Source: Deltaproteobacteria bacterium
GTDB taxonomy: Bacteria > Myxococcota_A > UBA9160 > UBA4427
DNA length: 12,157 nt
NCBI GenBank assembly: GCA_011051925.1
Contig: DRKE01000048.1
Location: 1 to 12,157 of the forward strand
Direction: 5' to 3'
Every line of letters begins with the position of its first letter. Position 1 is the stretch's first letter. Shown piece by piece: positions 7,901 through 12,157 of the stretch. The position numbers and the translations under genes were made by a program. The notes below the pieces were generated by a model, which saw only the letters and a list, made by a program, of their open reading frames with translations, ran no database searches and was not told the DNA's origin.

Positions 7901-8115
7901 CGGTCGTTTCGACGATCGTCGGCCTGTTGCCGATCATGTGGGGAACCGGAAGCGGATCGGAAACGATGCGACGAATCGCGGCGCCCATGGTAGGCGGCCT
8001 GGTTTCGGCGACGATCCTGACCTTGATCGTGATCCCGGTCACGTTCGCGCTGGTGCGGGGATGGAATCTTCCTTCGGGTGATGAACGCGGGGAGCCGGCG
8101 GAGACGCGTCCATGA
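4969..8115 (+). CDS. cusA: CusA-like heavy-metal RND efflux pump
   Basis: 1048 aa, against 1047 in E. coli CusA. The start at 4969 lies four bases after the cusB stop and gives the standard opening M-L-R-R-I-I-E-G-S. It is an inner-membrane proton/Cu(I)-Ag(I) antiporter with twelve predicted membrane helices and two large periplasmic loops. The three methionines of the E. coli metal site (573, 623, 672) are all conserved at Met566 (L-L-Y-M-P), Met616 (L-S-M-I-E-T-T) and Met665 (R-I-D-M-L), with identical spacing. The TM4 signature G-A-M-V-D-A-A-V-V-M-V-E-N-A carries Asp405, and Glu932 matches E. coli Glu939. The third residue of the proposed proton relay, E. coli Lys984 in R-V-R-P-K, is Ile975 here (R-V-R-P-I-M-M-T), a notable change. 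Its ribosome binding site is weak, so translation probably depends on coupling to cusB. It converges with the channel gene, only 14 bases between stops and no terminator seen. Monovalent Cu/Ag specificity is well supported. Confidence 0.96.
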   Translation: MLRRIIEGSANNPFLVGLATIVLIATGVYAARNTPLDAIPDLSDVQVIVFTEYPGQAPQVVEDQVTYPLTTAMLSVPFAKTVRGYSFFGFSFVYIIFEDGTDLYWARSRVLEYLNFVAGRLPPGVTPALGPDATGVGWIYEYALVDRTGKHDLAELRSIQDWYLRYELQTVPGVAEVAGIGGFIRQYQVEVEPNALASYGFSLSQIRQAIQRSNNDVGGRLVEMAETEFMVRGRGYIRSLDDLRSIVIGTNGTGTPVLLRDVAKVHFGPELRRGLADLNGEGEVAAGIVIMRFGENALDVIRNVKARLETLKAGLPEGVEIVTVYDRSALIERAVDNLREKLVEEIAIVALICVLFLVHLRSAFVAILTLPLGVMVSIIIMYGQGINANIMSLGGIAIAIGAMVDAAVVMVENAHKHLERDEGKKPRKQIMIDAATEVGPALFFSLLIITVSFLPVFTLEAQEGRLFQPLAFTKTYSMAGAAVLAITVVPVLMIWFIRGRIVPESRNPLNRLLLWLYAPVIHFVLRRRILVLTAAGLLLVATVLYPLPRLGSEFMPPLNEGDLLYMPTTLPGVSITKAREILQQTDRMIRKIPEVHHVFGKVGRADTATDPAPLSMIETTIMLKPPEEWREGMTIKKLIAELEESVKLPGVTNAWTMPIKTRIDMLATGIKTPVGIKIAGPDLMKLQELGQEVEGILADEPGTLSIFAERVVGGNYLDFDIDRHEIARYGLTIADVQDVIQSAIGGMNVTWTVEGLERYPVNVRYSRELRDNLAMLRRVLVPTPSGAQVPLSQLAKLEIRKGPPSIKSENARLNAWIYVDLDGVDVGTWVNRAKKTLEREFELPPGYSIAWSGQYEYMERAAERLRIVVPITLGAIFLLLYLNFRRLSDALIVMLTLPLASIGGVWLLWWLDYDLSVAVGVGFIALAGVAAELGVILLVFLEEAVSRFEEEGRLNDRRDLREAVREGAGLRVRPIMMTVVSTIVGLLPIMWGTGSGSETMRRIAAPMVGGLVSATILTLIVIPVTFALVRGWNLPSGDERGEPAETRP

Positions 8116-8129
8116 GTCGCGAGGCGGGA

Positions 8130-8732
8130 TCACCGGCTGCGTCGATCACTCGTCCGTGCGTGGAGGCAGACGGAAAAATAGTGGCCAAGCGCGATTCCCA
8201 CGAAACCGATCCCGGCCAATCCCTCGACTGCCGTCAAGAACCGCGCGAGGTACGACATCGGGACCAGGTCCCCATAACCCACCGTCGTGATCGTGATGAC
8301 ACTGAGATACAGGGAATCGAGGAATATGTCATGCAACCGTGTGACATGAACCTGGAGGTCCACAGGCTCATCGATCGTCCAGAGAATCGGCATCCCGGAA
8401 AAGCTGGGCTCGATGCTGCTCGCCTGCGCGATGGCAAAGCTGCTGGCGAAGAGCAGGACCAACGTGAGATAGACCTGAAGAAGACCGCCGAGCTGGAATT
8501 GGAGCCGATCCTTCAGGACACGACGGAGAATCCAGACGACCCCGAATGTCGGCATCAGGACACCGAGCAGGAAGAGGCCACTCAGGATCCACGTGTCCGG
8601 AATCGCGGCCGTCGCGGCTACTTCGTGCATTTCCAACGCGAGGTAGAGCCGGAGACCGACATAGGGGGTCGCGCAGAAAGCGAGAGTCAGTGCCGCAATT
8701 CTTCCTCGAGCGATGCTTTCCATGGATGGCAT
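8130..8732 (-). CDS. potassium-channel-like membrane protein with TVGYGD filter
   Basis: 200 aa from an ATG at 8732, chosen because CCTCC at 8738-8742 (GGAGG on the coding strand) lies five bases upstream; the frame could also open at GTG-8771, giving 213 aa. Membrane helices are predicted at about 12-33, 47-69, 81-103 and 161-188. Between the last two are a pore helix and the selectivity filter T150-V-G-Y-G-D155, the hallmark of K+ channels. The layout is thus two extra helices before a standard TM-pore-TM unit, unlike plain two-helix channels. No RCK or cyclic-nucleotide domain follows; the C-terminus is short and basic. It would form a tetrameric K+-selective pore in the inner membrane. 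It faces cusA tail to tail, so it is a separate transcript. A link to metal stress (for example compensating charge or membrane potential) is speculative. Fold call firm, physiology unknown. Confidence 0.88.
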   Translation of the reverse strand: MPSMESIARGRIAALTLAFCATPYVGLRLYLALEMHEVAATAAIPDTWILSGLFLLGVLMPTFGVVWILRRVLKDRLQFQLGGLLQVYLTLVLLFASSFAIAQASSIEPSFSGMPILWTIDEPVDLQVHVTRLHDIFLDSLYLSVITITTVGYGDLVPMSYLARFLTAVEGLAGIGFVGIALGHYFSVCLHARTSDRRSR

Positions 8733-8772
8733 CTTTCCCTCCCGTTCGCCCATGATCCGTTCGCGAGACACG

Positions 8773-8802
8773 ATGCTACGTAGAGGCCGATGGTGTCCGC
8801 AA
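8773..8802 (-). promoter_or_regulatory. possible promoter of the channel gene
   Basis: On the minus strand TTGCGG (complement of 8797-8802) and TAGCAT (complement of 8773-8778) are 18 bases apart, predicting a start near 8766 and a leader of about 35 bases. The -35 repeats the hexamer at 661-666 and the -10 repeats the csoR -10 hexamer. Both are imperfect matches to sigma70 consensus, so this is tentative. No CsoR-like inverted repeat is seen here. Confidence 0.3.
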
Positions 8803-8959
8803 GAAGCCCGCTGCTCGCCCCTTTTTCAAAGATGGCGAAACCCATGATCAGATTGAAGCGGGCCATCTCCGCGCCATACGGAGCAGGCGACTCGATAACG
8901 GTCAGGGCAGAGCGATTTCTCGATCCTCTCACACGAACCCCTTCAGGAGACCACGAACC

Positions 8960-9451
8960 ATGTCGATCCCGCCCGTTTCCATGACCAGACGATCGGAATC
9001 CATCGTTCCGACCATCGTCCTTTCCGTCGCACTGTCTTTTCTTCTCGCGATTCCTTCGGCCCTTGCGGGCGAAGCGACGATCCAGGTCTACAAGACGCCG
9101 ACCTGCGGATGCTGTACGAAATGGATCGACCATCTCCGGGAGGCCGGATTCACGGTCGAAGCGACGGAACTCGCGAATCTGGATGCGCTCAAGGCGATGA
9201 ATGGCATCCCCGGCAAGCTCAGCTCATGCCATACGGCGATCGTCGAGGGCTACGTGATCGAGGGACACGTTCCCGCCTCGGACATCGCAAGACTCCTGAA
9301 GGAGCGCCCCGGCGTTTCGGGTCTCGCGGTCCCCGGTATGCCCATGGGCTCGCCCGGAATGGAGCATCCGGACCCGCGAAGACACGAGTCCTATGACGTC
9401 GTGTCTTTCGGGCCGGATGGCGAGAAGATCTTCTCGCGACACGGACCCTGA
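8960..9451 (+). CDS. exported DUF411 metal-binding protein
   Basis: 163 aa. AGGAG at 8945-8949 lies ten bases before ATG-8960; a second ATG at residue 8 is an alternative. Residues 1-36 are a signal peptide (basic M-T-R-R, hydrophobic I-V-P-T-I-V-L-S-V-A-L-S-F-L-L-A-I, cleavage after S-A-L-A). The mature domain is a clear DUF411: V-Y-K-T-P-T-C-G-C-C-T-K-W at 43-55 (Cys49, Cys51, Cys52), L-S-S-C-H at 87-91, E-G-H-V-P at 101-105 and A-V-P-G-M-P-x-G-S-P-G-M-E near 123-135. The fold is thioredoxin-like, and the Cys plus His103 are plausible Cu(I) ligands. DUF411 proteins (some named CopG) recur in copper-resistance loci and are periplasmic. It stands just beyond the cus operon in its own transcription unit, which fits a shared copper role. 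The exact activity (copper carrier or redox enzyme) is not settled by the sequence. Confidence 0.9.
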   Translation: MSIPPVSMTRRSESIVPTIVLSVALSFLLAIPSALAGEATIQVYKTPTCGCCTKWIDHLREAGFTVEATELANLDALKAMNGIPGKLSSCHTAIVEGYVIEGHVPASDIARLLKERPGVSGLAVPGMPMGSPGMEHPDPRRHESYDVVSFGPDGEKIFSRHGP

Positions 9452-9488
9452 CCGTGAACCGTCGGGATCGCGAGCCGGCGGTCGGCGG

Positions 9489-9494
9489 TATACT
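9489..9494 (+). promoter_or_regulatory. candidate -10 element for leaderless transcription
   Basis: TATACT (5 of 6 to TATAAT) ends six bases before the ATG at 9501, so it occupies -12 to -7 if transcription begins at the A of the ATG. This spacing is the known signature of leaderless genes. No clear -35 element and no Shine-Dalgarno sequence lie upstream of 9501. Confidence 0.4.
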
Positions 9495-9500
9495 CCGGAC

Positions 9501-10376
9501 ATGGAATACGCCCATCCCGAATCCCTGGTCGACCCGGCCTGGCTCACTGCCCATCTCGAGGACCCGAATCTCCGGGTCCTCGACCTTCGCTTCGATCTCC
9601 GCCCCGGCCGGGACGGGCAGCTCGAGCCGACACCCGGACGCGAGGAATACGAGACGGGACACATCCCCGGTGCGATCTTCGTCGATCTCGACCAGGATCT
9701 CGCCCATCCGGATGCCCCCCTCGAGATCCTTTCACCCGAGCGCTTCGAGGCCTTGATGGGCCGGCTCGGCGTCGGCAACGACACGACGGTCGTCCTCCAC
9801 GACGGAAGCGGAGGAACCTGGGCAGCCCGACTGTGGTGGGCCCTCCGCTACTACGGCCACGACGACGTGCGACTGCTCGACGGGGGCTATGCGCGCTGGG
9901 TCCGGGAGGGTCATCCGACGGATTCGCATCCCGTCCGGCCGGATCCCACTCGCTTCGAAGCGCGTGTCCGTCCCGAACTCCGCGTCACGCGCGACGAGGT
10001 CCTGGCGGCGATCGATCGGGACGATGTCTGCATCGTCGACGCGCTTCCGGAACCCTTCTATCGGGGAGAGGCGAAACTCTATCCCGGGCATCGCGCCGGC
10101 CACATCCCCGGGGCTCGGAATCTGCCCGCCCCGGCGAATCTCGATCCCGGGTCTTCGACGCTGCTTCCAGCCGACGCCCTCGAGCGTCTCTGGAAGGACG
10201 CGGGCGTCCCCCGCAACCAACGGGTGATCACCTACTGCGGCGGAGGGGTCTTCGCCGCGTTCTCGCTCTTCGTGCTCCACCTGCTCGGCGTCGAGAACGC
10301 GGCGCTCTATGACGCCTCCTGGAGCGAATGGGGCGCCGACCCTTCTCTCCCGATCGAGACCGGACCGCCCGCCTGA
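9501..10376 (+). CDS. two-domain rhodanese sulfurtransferase
   Basis: 291 aa, the usual size for thiosulfate or 3-mercaptopyruvate sulfurtransferases. ATG-9501 gives the normal N-terminus; upstream in-frame starts would overlap the DUF411 gene and add nothing family-like. Domain 1 (about 6-138) has the E-E-Y-x-x-G-H-I-P-G-A signature at 48-58 and Y-Y-G-H-D-D-V-R-L-L-D-G-G-Y at 117-130, but its would-be catalytic position is Asp101, as normal for the inactive first domain. Domain 2 (about 160-285) has G-H-I-P-G-A at 200-205 and the catalytic loop C246-G-G-G-V250. The loop matches neither the thiosulfate (C-R-K-G-V-T) nor the mercaptopyruvate (C-G-S-G-V-T) form exactly, so the donor is open. 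No signal peptide, hence cytoplasmic. It would move sulfane sulfur to thiols or cyanide. Sulfur handling under copper stress is a possible but unproven link to its neighbours. Confidence 0.93.
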   Translation: MEYAHPESLVDPAWLTAHLEDPNLRVLDLRFDLRPGRDGQLEPTPGREEYETGHIPGAIFVDLDQDLAHPDAPLEILSPERFEALMGRLGVGNDTTVVLHDGSGGTWAARLWWALRYYGHDDVRLLDGGYARWVREGHPTDSHPVRPDPTRFEARVRPELRVTRDEVLAAIDRDDVCIVDALPEPFYRGEAKLYPGHRAGHIPGARNLPAPANLDPGSSTLLPADALERLWKDAGVPRNQRVITYCGGGVFAAFSLFVLHLLGVENAALYDASWSEWGADPSLPIETGPPA

Positions 10377-10455
10377 CCGGCGAGCAGGCGGAACGCGAGA
10401 CGAACCCGCCGACTGTCATCCGCCGAGACCACTTTCCGACGCAGTAGATCCCGAC

Positions 10456-11040
10456 TCAGCCGTCGAGTTTGTCGAGCGGGACCCCGCAGCTCACGCCGAT
10501 CCCTTCCATCGCCTTTTCGAGGGGAACATCGAGGGCACTCGCGACCGTCGTCGTGTATTTCATCAGGGCGACCGCCGCGACGATCTCCACGATCTCGGCA
10601 TCCGTCCAGCCGATCTCGCGCAGGGCGTCGACCTGTTCCTGCGTGATGCCTGCCGGACGCTGCGCGACCGCGCGGGCAAAATCGACCGCCGCGTTCTCCT
10701 TTTCACTGAGACGTGGGGAATGCTTGCCGAGGATCACCTCCGTGCACTCTTCCTGGGTCCATTTCTGACCGAGCAGGGCGATCATGTGCGCGGCCGTGCA
10801 GTATTCGCATTCGACCTCATGAGCCGTCACGGCGAAAAGGACCCGCTTCAGTTCTTCGCGGATGCTGCCTTCGCTCGCCGTGGCGAGGCTCAGGTCCCAG
10901 AGGGCATTGGTCGTTTCGGGCAGGTAGCAGAGCGCCTTCTGCAGGCCCGGCACCATGTGGTAATACGACTTGACCCGGTCGAAGACCTCCTTGACGCGCC
11001 CTTCCGCCTTCTCCGGATCGATCAGCTCGATTCGTGCCAT
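10456..11040 (-). CDS. AhpD/carboxymuconolactone-decarboxylase-like protein
   Basis: 194 aa. The start chosen is ATG-11040 (M-A-R-I-E-L-I-D-P), the normal family opening, with an AG-rich stretch (GAGAAGAAAG) just upstream; the open frame continues to 11109 but that extension looks non-coding. The fold is the all-helical AhpD-like type. The key motif is H-E-V-E-C78-E-Y-C81-T-A-A-H85, the CXXC-plus-His arrangement of peroxidase-like members, followed by a second helical half with W-T-D-A-E-I-V-E-I-V-A-A-V-A-L at about 145-159. The CXXC favours a thiol-dependent peroxide or redox role over classical carboxymuconolactone decarboxylation, which does not need it. No signal peptide, so cytoplasmic. 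It converges on the rhodanese gene with a 79-base gap in which I see no convincing terminator, and diverges from the Met-rich membrane gene. Family call strong; substrate unknown. Confidence 0.9.
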   Translation of the reverse strand: MARIELIDPEKAEGRVKEVFDRVKSYYHMVPGLQKALCYLPETTNALWDLSLATASEGSIREELKRVLFAVTAHEVECEYCTAAHMIALLGQKWTQEECTEVILGKHSPRLSEKENAAVDFARAVAQRPAGITQEQVDALREIGWTDAEIVEIVAAVALMKYTTTVASALDVPLEKAMEGIGVSCGVPLDKLDG

Positions 11041-11193
11041 CGCTTTCTTCTCCGTCGTCCTGATTCTCCCCGACTGATCGCCGGAGGTGGATTGCCAACG
11101 ATTCGCCAACGTCCCCGGGCGAGCCGGAATCCAGAGGGTACGCCATCGGGGCGTGTTCGCTACGCTTTCCCTGCAGTCTGCCAGGAGTCCATC
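11041..11193. other. divergent intergenic region before the Met-rich membrane gene
   Basis: Holds a short direct repeat GCCAACG at 11094-11100 and 11105-11111, and an inverted repeat ACGCC (11140-11144), spacer ATCGG, GGCGT (11150-11154). The latter has the same 5-base spacer as the CsoR site but lacks its A/T-flanked C/G tracts, so I do not call it an operator. No confident -35/-10 pair found on either strand. Confidence 0.3.
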
Positions 11194-11574
11194 ATGGAAA
11201 CCCGCCCGTATTTTCTCCTCGGTGATCTCCTCGCCAACGTGTCGACGGGCGCACTCGCCGGCCTCGCCTGTGCCGCGCTCTTTGATCCCGCATGGAACAT
11301 GTGGCTGGGCATGTTTCTCGGGATGGCCATCGGCATGGCCATCGCGCTCGTCCTGGGCGTCGGGCTCTTCTTCATTTTCTTCGGTGCCATGGAAGTCATG
11401 ATCCCGACGATGCTGACCGGAATGGTGGCCGGCATGATCGTGGGAATGGCGGCGCCCATGACCGGAATGAGCCTGCTCGATGGGATCCGCTGGGGCGCGC
11501 TCTCGGGAATCGGCTGCCTCGGTTTTACGTATGTCATGAACGCCCTGCTTGCCGGGCGGACCGCGAATGGTTGA
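11194..11574 (+). CDS. small Met-ladder integral membrane protein
   Basis: 126 aa, family not recognised. AGGAG (11183-11187) lies six bases before ATG-11194, a strong start. The protein is nearly all membrane: helices at about 12-30, 36-63, 68-90 and 98-120. It has 14 Met, of which 12 lie in 36-92. They fall at exact four-residue steps along two helices, M36-40-44-48 and M69-73-77-81-85-89, with M66 and M92 at the ends, interleaved with Gly as repeated G-M pairs. One Glu (67) lies at the head of the second ladder. Met lining of membrane helices is how Cu(I)/Ag(I) transporters such as Ctr1 and CusA pass soft metals, so a copper-related membrane role fits the neighbourhood; the alternative is that G-M repeats merely serve tight helix packing. 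It is followed after 17 bases by a methyltransferase gene, probably co-transcribed. Confidence 0.82.
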   Translation: METRPYFLLGDLLANVSTGALAGLACAALFDPAWNMWLGMFLGMAIGMAIALVLGVGLFFIFFGAMEVMIPTMLTGMVAGMIVGMAAPMTGMSLLDGIRWGALSGIGCLGFTYVMNALLAGRTANG

Positions 11575-11591
11575 AGACGGGGAGTCCGGAA

Positions 11592-12157
11592 GTGGATGAA
11601 GTCACGCGAAGGAAATGGGATCGCGCCGCGCGCAACTTCGACCTGATGAGCGGTCGCGGACCCGAGTGGCGATGGGAATCCGCCAAGCGGGATTTCTTCA
11701 GCGCGATGGATGGGAAGATCCTCTTTCTCGCCGTGGGAACCGGTCTGGACATTCCGTTCTTTCCTCCGGGCCGTACGATCACCGGAATCGACATCAGCCC
11801 TCGCATGCTCGAAAAGGCCCGACCGCGCGCTGAAGCCTACGCCGGCCATCTCGAACTTCACGAGATGGATGTCCACGATCTCGATTTCGAGGACGGCTGT
11901 TTCGATCAGGTCTTCACCTCCTGCACCTTCTGTTCGGTACCCAATCCCGTCGCCGGACTCGAGTCCCTCCGACGCGTCCTGAAGCCCGGAGGCGAGCTTC
12001 GCATGTTCGAGCACACGGGAAGCCGCTGGTTTCCGTTCAACCTGATGATGAACCTGATGACCCCGCTCTCCCGGCAGGTCGGCCCGGAGATGAATCGACC
12101 GACCGTCGAGAACGTCCGGCGCGCGGGCTTCGAAGTCCGCGAGGTGAGGAACCTCTA
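11592..12157 (+). CDS. SAM-dependent class I methyltransferase, cut by window end
   Basis: Partial: 188 codons visible, open to the right edge. The GTG at 11592 is chosen because GGGGAG (11579-11584) lies seven bases upstream and the frame gives V-D-E-V-T-R-R-K-W-D-R-A-A-R-N-F-D; an ATG one base away in another frame (11595-11597) does not give a methyltransferase. Motif I is at about 37-50 (I-L-F-L-A-V-G-T-G-L-D-I-P-F), with Ala where many families have an acidic residue. Then come G-I-D-I-S-P-R-M-L-E-K-A (motif post I), D-Q-V-F-T-S-C-T-F-C-S-V-P-N-P (motif II) and R-R-V-L-K-P-G-G-E-L (motif III), followed by F-E-H-T-G-S. The C-S-V-P-(D/N)-P and E-H pattern resembles PmtA/UbiE-like enzymes that methylate lipids or quinones, though the substrate cannot be assigned. 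It follows the Met-rich membrane gene by 17 bases, suggesting one transcript. Confidence 0.88.
   Translation, partial: MDEVTRRKWDRAARNFDLMSGRGPEWRWESAKRDFFSAMDGKILFLAVGTGLDIPFFPPGRTITGIDISPRMLEKARPRAEAYAGHLELHEMDVHDLDFEDGCFDQVFTSCTFCSVPNPVAGLESLRRVLKPGGELRMFEHTGSRWFPFNLMMNLMTPLSRQVGPEMNRPTVENVRRAGFEVREVRNL

Noticed and set aside
8113..8132. Shared terminator between cusA and the channel gene
   Set aside because: Only 14 bases separate the stops and no hairpin with a T-run is visible on either strand.
6142..8133. Long minus-strand frame of 663 codons under cusA
   Set aside because: Arg/Asp/His-rich composition, no known motif, antisense to a full-length conserved RND pump.
11140..11154. ACGCC-ATCGG-GGCGT as a second CsoR operator
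   Set aside because: Spacer length matches but the A/T-flanked C/G tracts of CsoR sites are missing and the arms are only five bases.
10309..11193. Upstream extension of the Met-ladder frame
   Set aside because: The part before 11194 is antisense to the AhpD-like gene and shows no motif; a strong Shine-Dalgarno sequence marks 11194 as the start.
11160..12014. 284-codon minus-strand frame across the last two genes
   Set aside because: Antisense to the methyltransferase with clear motifs and to the Met-ladder protein with a strong start; no own start signal.
1..12157. CRISPR array, insertion sequence, integrase or attachment sites
   Set aside because: No regularly spaced repeats, transposase or recombinase motifs, or terminal inverted repeats were seen.

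Overview
The window is a GC-rich (roughly 60-65% by eye) bacterial stretch with densely packed genes, many ATGA overlaps, GTG/TTG starts and a strong G/C bias at third codon positions. Gene content and protein style suggest a Gram-negative, deltaproteobacterium-like environmental lineage, but no taxonomic marker is present, so this placement is weak. The envelope is diderm: there is a TolC-type outer-membrane channel and a tripartite RND pump.

Positions 1-326 hold no gene I can support. At 327-644 (minus strand) lies a CsoR-type copper-sensing repressor. It is divergent from a plus-strand copper/silver efflux operon (854-8115) that reads: small Cys/His-rich exported protein, DUF2231 membrane protein with a His-containing linker, CusC-like outer-membrane channel, CusB-like adaptor with an N-terminal heavy-metal-binding motif and a Met/Asp-rich tail, and CusA-like RND pump. 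The last four are coupled: ATGA overlaps at 2149 and 3450 and a 4-base gap at 4965. A perfect CsoR-style inverted repeat (695-711) sits in the divergent region and overlaps candidate promoters on both strands. The simplest reading is that apo-repressor silences both directions and Cu(I) releases it.

Positions 8130-11040 hold accessory genes in alternating orientation: a 4-TM potassium-channel-like protein (minus), an exported DUF411 protein with CGCC and SCH motifs (plus), a two-domain rhodanese-type sulfurtransferase that may be leaderless (plus), and an AhpD/carboxymuconolactone-decarboxylase-like protein with a CEYC motif (minus). DUF411 proteins often occur in copper loci. The others could serve thiol/sulfur and redox balance under metal stress, or could be unrelated.

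Positions 11194-12157 hold a probable two-gene operon: a small integral membrane protein in which Met recurs every fourth residue along two predicted helices (M36-40-44-48 and M69-73-77-81-85-89), then a SAM-dependent methyltransferase cut by the window end. The Met-ladder protein is the least familiar element and the best candidate for something undescribed. The rest resembles a known Cus-type efflux locus with unusual accessories. These are the Met tail on CusB, the DUF2231 and Cys/His-rich periplasmic proteins, and loss in CusA of the lysine equivalent to E. coli K984.
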